From NCBI GenBank assembly GCA_910584115.1, contig CAJTYN010000145.1, positions 1 through 7,736 of the forward strand: 7,736 nt of DNA, in the 5' to 3' direction. The first letter of the stretch is position 1. The number at the start of each line of letters is the position of its first letter. The DNA comes from an uncultured Lachnospiraceae bacterium (GTDB lineage Bacteria; Bacillota; Clostridia; Lachnospirales; Lachnospiraceae). A program made the translations under genes and the position numbers. Under the pieces are notes generated by a model that made no database searches, was not told where the DNA came from, and was given only the letters and a program-made list of their open reading frames with translations. Of this stretch, positions 1-5,182 are shown piece by piece.

Positions 1-7
1 CTCTTCT

Positions 8-70
8 AACCTCCAGTCTTTTTGTTCACATATATTTTTTCATTATAGCATTGGCAGACCTATGCTTCAA
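8..70 (-). promoter_or_regulatory. Sigma-A promoter and SD for a gene beyond the left edge
   Basis: Reading leftwards on the minus strand there is a -35 TTGAAG (65-70), a 17-base spacer and a perfect -10 TATAAT (42-47). A GGAGGTT Shine-Dalgarno follows (8-14). The start codon would fall at or just outside position 1, so the gene itself is not visible. The promoter lies immediately downstream of the tRNA-Leu terminator, which supports it being a separate transcription unit. The 12 bases CAATGCTATAAT around the -10 are identical to those of the sufC promoter. Confidence 0.65.
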
Positions 71-90
71 CCTGTTTTTCCAGATCTTGA

Positions 91-132
91 AACATAAACA
101 GCTCTGAACCGTATAGATGGCTCAGAGCTGTT
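91..132 (-). terminator. Intrinsic terminator of the tRNA-Leu unit
   Basis: The arms at 119-132 and 97-110 form a 14-bp stem with an 8-base loop. In the minus-strand RNA every pair forms, one of them as G-U. Read on the plus strand that position would be an A-C mismatch, so the hairpin is oriented for minus-strand transcription. It is followed by a U-rich tail (TTTATGTTT). It begins 10 bases after the tRNA 3' end, so the tRNA is apparently a single-gene transcript. Confidence 0.8.
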
Positions 133-141
133 GTTGACCAG

Positions 142-221
142 TGCCGCTGATGGGAGTCGAACCCATATGGTTTCCCGCACGATTTTGAGTCGTGTGCGTC
201 TGCCAATTCCGCCACAGCGGC
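142..221 (-). tRNA. tRNA-Leu (anticodon CAA)
   Basis: The minus strand folds into a complete class II tRNA. It has a 7-bp acceptor stem GCCGCTG/CAGCGGC with discriminator A at 142 and a D arm with GCG/CGC stem and TTGG loop. The anticodon stem is CACGA/TCGTG with loop CTCAAAA, giving anticodon CAA at 185-187, which reads UUG leucine codons. A short extra arm (GG-GAAA-CC) is typical of tRNA-Leu, though on the small side. The T arm is ATGGG-TTCGACT-CCCAT. No CCA is encoded after the discriminator, so the tail must be added by nucleotidyltransferase. Total length is 80 bases before CCA addition. Confidence 0.96.
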
Positions 222-270
222 TGATATTGATACATAGCACGAAGACTGTGCGTCCCCCGGACTGATTTTT

Positions 271-299
271 ATATTAACACATGTTCTCTCTATATGCAA
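271..299 (-). promoter_or_regulatory. Sigma-A promoter of tRNA-Leu
   Basis: The -10 TAATAT (271-276) is preceded by TGT, giving an extended TGn element. A 17-base spacer separates it from -35 TTGCAT (294-299). The predicted start near 264 gives a leader of about 40 bases before the mature 5' end at 221, to be removed by RNase P. Only 3 of 6 bases match the -35 consensus, so the extended -10 is probably important. Confidence 0.55.
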
Positions 300-365
300 G
301 TGTTTTTTTCCGATCCTGAAAAATAAGATCTTTAGTGATGAGATCAACAACTTCCCAAACTTCCT

Positions 366-392
366 TAGATGATCCTGCCAAACTGCCGATAT
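366..392 (+). promoter_or_regulatory. Sigma-28 (SigD/FliA)-type promoter
   Basis: GCCGATAT at 385-392 is identical to the -10 consensus of flagellar sigma factor SigD. Exactly 15 bases upstream is TAGA (366-369), a 3 of 4 match to the -35 TAAA. Predicted initiation near 399 would leave only a few bases before the SD GGAGG (403-407), so the leader is very short. A competing sigma-A reading (TATGAT at 390-395) has no acceptable -35 at 16-18 bases. This would place the downstream gene in the motility regulon. Confidence 0.55.
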
Positions 393-415
393 GATAATAA
401 AAGGAGGATCACGTT

Positions 416-811
416 ATGTCAATGACTATAGGTCATAAGCCTTACACAGGCGCGATAAACACAGACAGCGCTCGATACAAACGGGCGAAAGCAATGTATG
501 ACGAAGGACACCCCAACAGAGATAAGACCAAGTCTGCCGCGCAGGCAAAGATCGAACAAGATCTGGAAGATCTGAAAATGCTCAAGCGGATGCTGGGGCA
601 AAAATACGATGACTTCGATCTTCATTTCAAAAATCCATTTGAAGCGGACGAAGAAACATTTATCCGCAATCATATGGGGCTCTTTGATGAGGACGGCGAT
701 CTCGTCAATGCCTATGGTGTAGCGGGAATGGACATTACGGGCAAAGACCCGTCTGAATTCCATAAGATCATAGATGTTCCCGAAACTGCCCGGCAGGACA
801 TGTTTGGATGA
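416..811 (+). CDS. N-terminal fragment of the split uncharacterised gene
   Basis: 131 codons starting at ATG 416, chosen because a strong AAAAGGAGG (399-407) lies 8 bases upstream; the next in-frame ATG (422) is too far. Only the last residue, G131, lies past the presumed extra base, and UGA follows at 809-811. The stretch has a lysine-rich start, an acidic/basic amphipathic helix around residues 44-64, and a section rich in Asp, Glu and Phe (DDFDLHFKNPFEADEE). No cysteine or metal-binding motif is present. If the frameshift is real this fragment is made at a normal rate but probably lacks its C-terminal domain. Confidence 0.6.
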   Translation: MSMTIGHKPYTGAINTDSARYKRAKAMYDEGHPNRDKTKSAAQAKIEQDLEDLKMLKRMLGQKYDDFDLHFKNPFEADEETFIRNHMGLFDEDGDLVNAYGVAGMDITGKDPSEFHKIIDVPETARQDMFG

Positions 812-815
812 GACG

Positions 816-1133
816 ATGCGCCACTTCATACAAGAAAACGGAGTCGCCAACGGCGATACGACCAAACGTACCGAGGTCTTTACGCGCTATCAGCTGAGCG
901 TCGACAAACCAGATCGGCTGAGCGGCACATGGACACTCGGGCAATATGAACGGATGTATACAAAAGCATTTTACAACGCCGTAAAAGAAGCAGACCCCGG
1001 CTGGCAGCTCGGACAGCCCTTTGATACGAGCATCGTACGCAGCATGACCCGCGAAGACGTGGAAAAACGCATTGTAAAAGGCAACAGCGAACTATCATTA
1101 AAGCCGGATCCCTCTTTGGATATCAAGGTATGA
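816..1133 (+). CDS. C-terminal fragment of the split uncharacterised gene
   Basis: The reading frame is open from 774, but the part before about 807 overlaps the well-formed upstream frame and is probably not translated in this frame. The first sensible internal start is ATG 816, five bases after the upstream UGA, giving 105 residues. It has no clear SD, so any independent synthesis would depend on translational coupling. Aromatic residues cluster in GTWTLGQYERMYTKAFY, followed by KEADPGW and a charged segment TREDVEKRIVKG. This looks like the conserved C-terminal part of the protein begun at 416. Function unknown. Confidence 0.5.
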   Translation: MRHFIQENGVANGDTTKRTEVFTRYQLSVDKPDRLSGTWTLGQYERMYTKAFYNAVKEADPGWQLGQPFDTSIVRSMTREDVEKRIVKGNSELSLKPDPSLDIKV

Positions 1134-1135
1134 TC

Positions 1136-1219
1136 CATAAGACAGATCCGGACAGCGGTCATGTGGAAAGCGTGCTGGCACGCGCTGACACATGATCTTA
1201 TGATATAACACGGTATCAT
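1136..1219 (+). other. Hairpin-rich 3' UTR of the split gene
   Basis: Between the stop codon at 1133 and the terminator are nested inverted repeats. TCATGTG (1159-1165) pairs with CACATGA (1189-1195) around an inner AGCGTG/CGCGCT stem. CATAAGA (1136-1142) can pair with TCTTATG (1196-1202). ATGATA (1200-1205) can pair with TATCAT (1214-1219), which competes with the previous stem. No T-run follows the large hairpin, so it is not a terminator by itself. It may protect the mRNA 3' end or be the body of a small RNA. Confidence 0.35.
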
Positions 1220-1230
1220 GCCTACAGTCG

Positions 1231-1257
1231 AAAAGAGCAGGACACGCCTGCTCTTTT
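1231..1257. terminator. Bidirectional intrinsic terminator between the split gene and sufB
   Basis: AAAAGAGCAGG (1231-1241) and CCTGCTCTTTT (1247-1257) form a perfect 11-bp stem with a 5-base loop. The A-run and T-run at the stem ends supply a U-tract in both directions. It sits 14 bases after the sufB stop and about 100 bases after the plus-strand stop at 1133, so it plausibly serves both convergent units. Confidence 0.85.
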
Positions 1258-1271
1258 CATTAAGACCTTCT

Positions 1272-2192
1272 CTATTTCAGGAAACCATTGATGATCTGCT
1301 CCTCCGCCTCTTCCTCCGTAAGGCCCAGTGTCATCAGTTTCGTGATCTGCTCTCCCGCGATCTTCCCGATCGCGGCCTCATGGATCAGCGCGGCGTCCAC
1401 ATGGTTTGCCTCCAACTGGGGCACAGCCAGGATCTTCGCGTCGCCCATGATGATCGCGTCGCATTCCGCATGGCCATTGCAGGCTGTGTTGCCTACGATC
1501 TTCGCGTCGAATTTCTGGTAGGATGCGTCTTTGGCCACGGAACGGGATACCACGTCCGTCGTGGCGCCCTCGCCGTTTAGCTCCACCTCGTAGATGCTCA
1601 CGGCAGACTGCTCCCCGTGGGTCATCAGGCGCTCCCGCACCAGGAGTTTGGATCCGGCGGCCAGGTCCGCGGTGGTCTTCCTGACCGTGGAATCCACGCC
1701 CTTGATCTGCACCATCTCCATCTCCATGGAACTGCCCTCTTCCATATGGACTTCCGTGCCCGGGTTCATGATCCGTTTGCCTTTGCCATCCCCGGAGCCG
1801 TAATGTTTTTCCACGTATCTGATCTTGGAATCTTTCCCCACGAAAAAGCGATGCAGACCGTCATGTTCCGCATCCTGGACCCCGCAGTTGTCGATCCCGC
1901 ACCCGGCCACGATCGTCACATCACAATCTTCTCCGATGTAAAAATCGTTATATACGACTTCTTTCAGACCGCTCTGGCTGAGGACCACGGGGATATGGAC
2001 GCTCTCGTTCTTCGTCCCGGACTTGATCCTAACATCGATCCCTGTGCCATTGTCTTTTGATACGATATCTATGTTGGCTGTCGTATTCCTGGAGGCCATT
2101 TCCCCATTCGCCCGTATATTGTAGGCGCCTTCCGGCATCTCATGGAGTCCGGCGACCTCTTCTAAGAGCCTTTTTTGTATTTCATCCACCAT
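1272..2192 (-). CDS. sufB: SufB/SufD-family Fe-S cluster assembly scaffold
   Basis: This protein of about 306 residues is the scaffold subunit of a SUF-type Fe-S assembly complex. Partnered with the ATPase SufC, it should receive sulfur and iron and build clusters in the cytoplasm. The C-terminal half aligns by eye with E. coli SufB: C244 in ECDAIIMGD matches the sulfur-accepting Cys405. H271-E272 in LIHEAAIGKIAGEQ match His433-Glu434, and the ending EEAEEQIINGF is characteristic of SufB. It is much shorter than E. coli SufB (about 495 residues), lacking most of the N-terminal extension, as in minimal sufCB systems. An extra cluster C90/C98/C103 lies mid-protein. ATG 2192 is preferred; GTG at 2195 is also possible, and the SD GGGAGG (2202-2207) fits both. 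It begins 18 bases after the sufC stop, in the same operon. No sufS, sufU or sufE is adjacent, so the cysteine desulfurase must come from elsewhere. Confidence 0.93.
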   Translation of the reverse strand: MVDEIQKRLLEEVAGLHEMPEGAYNIRANGEMASRNTTANIDIVSKDNGTGIDVRIKSGTKNESVHIPVVLSQSGLKEVVYNDFYIGEDCDVTIVAGCGIDNCGVQDAEHDGLHRFFVGKDSKIRYVEKHYGSGDGKGKRIMNPGTEVHMEEGSSMEMEMVQIKGVDSTVRKTTADLAAGSKLLVRERLMTHGEQSAVSIYEVELNGEGATTDVVSRSVAKDASYQKFDAKIVGNTACNGHAECDAIIMGDAKILAVPQLEANHVDAALIHEAAIGKIAGEQITKLMTLGLTEEEAEEQIINGFLK

Positions 2193-2210
2193 CACTCATC
2201 GCCTCCCGCA

Positions 2211-2936
2211 TTATATTTTTCCACAAACATTTGCCACTGACCCCGCATTGATCAATGAGGGCAAGATATCGTCCTTTTTGCCCTGTTTTACGATCTTTCC
2301 GTCTGCAAGGACGACGATCTCATCCGCGATATCCAGGATCCTCTCCTGGTGAGAGATGATCAGGATCGACCCTTCCCGGCGGGCCTTGCGCATCTTCTCA
2401 AAGACCTGGATCAGATTCTGAAAGCTCCACAGATCGATCCCTGCTTCCGGCTCATCGAAGATCGACAGTTTGCTCCCCCTTGCCAGGACTGTGGCGATCT
2501 CCACGCGCTTCAGCTCGCCTCCTGAAAGGCTCGCATTGACTTCCCGGTCGATGTAATCCCTGGCGCATAAGCCCACCTCGGCCAGGTATTCGCAGACCTG
2601 GGAGACTGTCAGTTCCTTGCCGGCGGCCAGACAGATCAGGTCGTGGACTGTGATCCCCTTGAACCGGACCGGCTGCTGGAAGCCATAGCTGATCCCCAGC
2701 TTCGCCCGGTCTGTGATCCCCTTATCTGTGATATCGGACCCCTCGAAATAGATCTTGCCGGACGTTGGCATATTGATCCCCGCGATCACCCTGGCCAGCG
2801 TGGACTTGCCGCCCCCGTTGGGACCTGTGATCACGATGAACTTTCCATCTTCCAGCGTCAGGCTCAAGTCGTGAACAATCTCTTTGGACCCGTTCTCCTC
2901 TGATACTTCAAACGATATGTTCTTTAATTCCAGCAT
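2211..2936 (-). CDS. sufC: SufC-type Fe-S assembly ATPase (ABC family)
   Basis: A 241-residue soluble ABC ATPase whose ATP-driven dimerisation remodels the SufB-type scaffold during cluster assembly. All motifs are present: Walker A GPNGGGKST (38-46), Q-loop GFQQP (86-90), signature LSGGE (137-141), Walker B LSIFDE (157-162) and H-loop H196. The segment after Walker B reads DEPEAGIDLWSF where classical SufC has a DETDSGLD-type sequence, a variant I associate with minimal two-gene suf systems in clostridia and archaea. It has no membrane segment, and its only visible partner is SufB. ATG 2936 is chosen because GAGGTGG lies 5 bases upstream; a GTG at 2945 overlaps that SD and is less likely. 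It is the first gene of the operon and is transcribed from a perfect consensus promoter. Confidence 0.94.
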   Translation of the reverse strand: MLELKNISFEVSEENGSKEIVHDLSLTLEDGKFIVITGPNGGGKSTLARVIAGINMPTSGKIYFEGSDITDKGITDRAKLGISYGFQQPVRFKGITVHDLICLAAGKELTVSQVCEYLAEVGLCARDYIDREVNASLSGGELKRVEIATVLARGSKLSIFDEPEAGIDLWSFQNLIQVFEKMRKARREGSILIISHQERILDIADEIVVLADGKIVKQGKKDDILPSLINAGSVANVCGKI

Positions 2937-2967
2937 ACCATCCACCTCTTCTGTATTATAGAAATAA

Positions 2968-2996
2968 ATTATAGCATTGCCTTGTTATGATGTCAA
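2968..2996 (-). promoter_or_regulatory. Consensus sigma-A promoter of sufCB
   Basis: -35 TTGACA (2991-2996), a spacer of exactly 17 and -10 TATAAT (2968-2973) all match consensus. The -35 box begins 4 bases after the stop codon of the upstream signalling gene, so the promoter fills the intergenic gap. Initiation is expected near 2961, giving a leader of about 25 bases. Such a strong core promoter probably needs a repressor if the operon is regulated. Confidence 0.88.
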
Positions 2997-3000
2997 TGCT
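2973..3000. promoter_or_regulatory. Inverted repeat over the sufC promoter: candidate operator or weak terminator
   Basis: AGCATTG (2973-2979) and CAATGCT (2994-3000) are perfect 7-bp arms separated by 14 bases. Their centres are 21 bp apart, two helical turns, spanning from the -35 to the edge of the -10. This geometry suits a dimeric repressor, for example an Rrf2/IscR-type Fe-S regulator, but no regulator gene is in the window. Alternatively, in the mRNA of the upstream gene it forms a 7-bp hairpin followed by an A/U-rich run, which could act as a weak terminator. Confidence 0.35.
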
Positions 3001-3947
3001 CACTCCTCTAGGCACTCTTCCTTTATGATGGGCGGGATCTGGGACAGCATATTGTCGACATCTTCAAACATCGCGCTCTTCGTGGTGCATAGACTGCTGG
3101 CATTGTCGATGTGGCAGATCACTTCCTGGTATCTCCCTTTGATCCCGTCGAAGAAACCGCACAGGGCCTGGAGGGCGCTCCTGGAATCGTCGATGACGCC
3201 GGAGATCTCCGACTGCACTGTCGTGGCGCCGTCCGCCGCCTGCGTGATCGAATCGAACAGGGCGTGCGTCTCATTGGATCTGCTGATACTCTCCTCCAGC
3301 GCCTGCTGGGATACAGAAAGGCCCGTGCTCAGCTCATCTGTGCTGTGCTCCACATCGGTGATATTTGAACTGACCGCGCCGACCAGCTCCTTGATCTCGT
3401 CGGCCAGCTTCCGCACTTCCACGGCCACCACCGCAAAACCTTTTCCGTGCTGGCCGGCCCTGGCCGCCTCGATGGACGCGTTGACCGCCAGGATGTTGGT
3501 CTGGTCGGCGATGGCTTCGATCTTATCCGTACATTCTTTGATCTGCGCCACAGCCGTCTGAAAACCCCGAAAAGTCTTTTCCAGCTCGCTGAAATATGTC
3601 TCCACCTGTACGGAACTCTCTTTTAGACCGTTGACGCCGTCCTGGGCGCACTCCACGGTCTTTGCGATCTCCTCTTTCACATCCCCGAAACGCCCGGCCA
3701 CCTGGTTGATGCCGGACAGATTATTCCCAAAGTCCGCAAGCCTCTCCTGGAAAGCATCCGCCTCGTCCAGCACATCGTCAAACGAACTGCCGATCAGGCT
3801 CAGTTCCTGCAGGGACGCCACCTCTTTTTTTACCAGGTCTTCCTGATAGACCTTCAGGCTGTCTGTCACATGCAGCACGGGATACAGACTCTCTTTTTTG
3901 CTGTGCTCTCTCTTTGTCCCTTGCCGGGCTTTTTTACGGAACAGCAT
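3000..3947 (-). CDS. Soluble methyl-accepting chemotaxis-type signalling protein
   Basis: A 315-residue chemoreceptor signalling module. The conserved hairpin tip lies around residues 143-184: IEAIADQTNILAVNASIEA, then ARAGQHGKGFAVVAVEVRKL. This is the region that binds the kinase CheA and the coupling protein CheW. The two coiled-coil arms flank it (about 30-140 and 185-290). There is no signal peptide, membrane segment, PAS or HAMP domain; the N-terminus is only a short basic stretch (LFRKKARQGTKREHSKK), so the protein should be cytoplasmic or weakly membrane-associated. One position of the usual VADEVR is VAVEVR. ATG 3947 is chosen because AGGGGG lies 5 bases upstream; an upstream in-frame GTG (3977) overlaps the previous gene. 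It starts 13 bases after the FIST-gene stop, so the FIST protein is the likely sensory partner. It has no CheR-docking pentapeptide at its C-terminus (ends IKEECLEE). Confidence 0.9.
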   Translation of the reverse strand: MLFRKKARQGTKREHSKKESLYPVLHVTDSLKVYQEDLVKKEVASLQELSLIGSSFDDVLDEADAFQERLADFGNNLSGINQVAGRFGDVKEEIAKTVECAQDGVNGLKESSVQVETYFSELEKTFRGFQTAVAQIKECTDKIEAIADQTNILAVNASIEAARAGQHGKGFAVVAVEVRKLADEIKELVGAVSSNITDVEHSTDELSTGLSVSQQALEESISRSNETHALFDSITQAADGATTVQSEISGVIDDSRSALQALCGFFDGIKGRYQEVICHIDNASSLCTTKSAMFEDVDNMLSQIPPIIKEECLEE

Positions 3948-3960
3948 ATGATCCCCCCTC

Positions 3961-5016
3961 TCATTCAAACGCCACACAGGTCATGGACTGGTTGACAAAA
4001 CGGTTATTATAATGTTCCCCATATCCCACAAAGCCGGCGTGCTTGCCTAAGACGCTCATCTCCCGCAGATATCGGTCCATATAGCCATTTTCACAGAATA
4101 ACTTATAGCGGAAGAGACAGTTCACGGAAAAGACCGCCGAGAGTCTCGGGAAATCCCCGCGGATCTTCTCGATCGTCTCTCTCACCACCTGCTCATAGTC
4201 GCCCAGTTCCAGCATGATCAGGATGTCCGAATCGTTCACCTGCCGGAAACATGCCAGCGCGTTCCCGCTCACTTCCTTGATCGAGATGATACAGATATCG
4301 TCCCCGTTGATCTTCCCGAAAGGATTCTTAAATGTCTGCGTCGTGATCTCCCGCTCTGAGATCTGGAGGATCTCCTGGTAGACTTCTTTTGCGGGCCTGC
4401 CGTTTAAAGCCCCGAGTATGTATCTGGATCTTTCTGTCTTGGAGGCGATGAACCTGTGATCGCCCATCTGCTGGTAGATATTTTCCTTATAGGCTTTCAC
4501 CCTGCCGTTGTTATTTTTTACCAGGGCGTAGGCCACAGCGTCTTCGTAGACCTTTCCGTTGGCGGATACCCTGCCCCCGTCGCCGGTGCCTCCGACCAGG
4601 GAGATCCCCTTAGTCCCCAATACGCTGTACAGCGTCGTCAGCACGCAGGCGTCATTTCCGGCACAAAGATCGATACAGACCGTGTCTCTCTTCGATCCGC
4701 CCACTGCCGTAAGGTCTTTTTTCAACCGGTCGATATATTTTACCGGCATGATGGACACCTGCTCCAATACGTTGGCCGCCGCCGTGACTCCGTCAGAAAA
4801 CGCTATGACAGCCACGCCATCTTCCACGACCTTCGTGTCGTACCCCATCCCGATACAGCCGATGCTGGGGACCTGCGGGTAGAGCTTTTCCAACTCTTCT
4901 ACGTGCGCCGCGAACTGCCCGCTGTTCGACAGCAGCATGATCAGCTGCGGCCGATTTAACCCACGGACGGCTTCCTTTAGATCGCCTCTCTGGCTCATGC
5001 CATAAAACTGTTTCAT
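3961..5016 (-). CDS. FIST-domain sensory protein
   Basis: A 351-residue protein built of FIST N (about 20-195) and FIST C (about 205-345) domains, a cytoplasmic small-ligand sensor module found in signal transduction proteins. Family-like signals are SIGCIGMGYDTKVVEDGVAV (51-70), the glycine-rich LVGGTGDGGRVSANGKVYED (140-159), the FIST C segment NPFGKINGDD (231-240), and the end pattern FSVNCLFRYKLF ... GFVGYGEHYNNRF. It has no signal peptide or membrane segment and no fused output domain. The output is apparently supplied by the chemoreceptor module translated from the same mRNA 13 bases downstream. FIST domains have been proposed to bind amino acids or similar small molecules; the ligand here cannot be read from the sequence. 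ATG 5016 follows a GGAGAGAGG-type SD about 10 bases upstream and a consensus promoter. Confidence 0.88.
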   Translation of the reverse strand: MKQFYGMSQRGDLKEAVRGLNRPQLIMLLSNSGQFAAHVEELEKLYPQVPSIGCIGMGYDTKVVEDGVAVIAFSDGVTAAANVLEQVSIMPVKYIDRLKKDLTAVGGSKRDTVCIDLCAGNDACVLTTLYSVLGTKGISLVGGTGDGGRVSANGKVYEDAVAYALVKNNNGRVKAYKENIYQQMGDHRFIASKTERSRYILGALNGRPAKEVYQEILQISEREITTQTFKNPFGKINGDDICIISIKEVSGNALACFRQVNDSDILIMLELGDYEQVVRETIEKIRGDFPRLSAVFSVNCLFRYKLFCENGYMDRYLREMSVLGKHAGFVGYGEHYNNRFVNQSMTCVAFE

Positions 5017-5060
5017 CGCCTTTGATCCTCTCTCCTGTATAAGATTACAATATCCATTTG

Positions 5061-5090
5061 ATTATACGCTATCCTCCTATGGACTGTCAA
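5061..5090 (-). promoter_or_regulatory. Consensus sigma-A promoter of the FIST-MCP operon
   Basis: -35 TTGACA (5085-5090), an 18-base spacer and -10 TATAAT (5061-5066). Initiation is predicted near 5054, leaving a leader of about 38 bases. It is a vegetative promoter, not sigma-28-type, so the sensor pair may be made independently of the flagellar cascade. It is back to back with the patB promoter. Confidence 0.85.
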
Positions 5091-5119
5091 CGGCCTTTTC
5101 GTTTTGGCGCACGTTGACA
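5085..5119. promoter_or_regulatory. Mirror-image -35 region between divergent promoters
   Basis: TGTCAACG (5085-5092) and CGTTGACA (5112-5119) are perfect 8-bp inverted arms with 19 bases between them. Six bases of each arm are simply the -35 boxes of the two divergent promoters, but the symmetry extends two bases (CG) beyond them. One protein dimer bound here could control both units. Chance symmetry from two consensus -35 boxes is a serious alternative. Confidence 0.3.
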
Positions 5120-5142
5120 TCTCCTCTGATGATCGTTATGAT
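5114..5142 (+). promoter_or_regulatory. Sigma-A promoter of patB
   Basis: -35 TTGACA (5114-5119), a spacer of exactly 17 and -10 TATGAT (5137-5142, 5 of 6). Initiation is expected near 5149, so the leader is about 34 bases and contains the AAAGGAG SD. This start site lies well inside the open frame that extends upstream of patB, which rules out the TTG at 5114 as a start codon. Confidence 0.82.
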
Positions 5143-5182
5143 CATATACGTAAAAGAGCATCACGAAAGGAGCATCAAAAAA

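Larger units (their letters stand above)
416..1133 (+). pseudogene. Uncharacterised protein gene, apparently frameshifted near 806
   Basis: Two overlapping frames read as the two halves of one protein of about 238 residues. Dropping one G from the GG at 806-807 joins ...ETARQDMF directly to DETMRHF..., with no gap and no intervening stop. The second half has no good SD of its own. The protein is hydrophilic, has no signal peptide or membrane segment, and its N-terminal half carries a helical charged stretch (IEQDLEDLKMLKRML). I cannot assign a function. It faintly resembles uncharacterised clostridial proteins, possibly the DUF3879 type, but this recall is uncertain. The sigma-28-type promoter suggests expression with flagellar genes. 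The break may be a true mutation, a sequencing error or, less likely, recoding: the zero-frame ribosome meets UGA after GGA, as at prfB, but no SD-like stimulator sits just upstream. Confidence 0.6.

Noticed and set aside
60..350. Minus-strand open frame of 96 codons across the tRNA
   Set aside because: It spans the tRNA-Leu gene and its terminator, so it cannot be a real protein gene.
419..865. Minus-strand open frame of 148 codons opposite the split gene
   Set aside because: The plus strand has a strong SD, a promoter and protein-like composition. The minus frame has none of these, although the frameshift makes the plus-strand reading look weaker at first.
1617..2060. Plus-strand open frame of 147 codons opposite sufB
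   Set aside because: It is antisense to conserved SufB motifs and has no SD or domain.
4456..4959. Plus-strand open frame of 167 codons opposite the FIST gene
   Set aside because: It has no credible SD, is antisense to a recognised FIST protein, and has low-quality composition rich in His and Arg.
5114..5182. N-terminal extension of patB from TTG 5114
   Set aside because: It coincides with the -35 to +1 region of the patB promoter and lacks an SD, while ATG 5183 has AAAGGAG at 10 bases.
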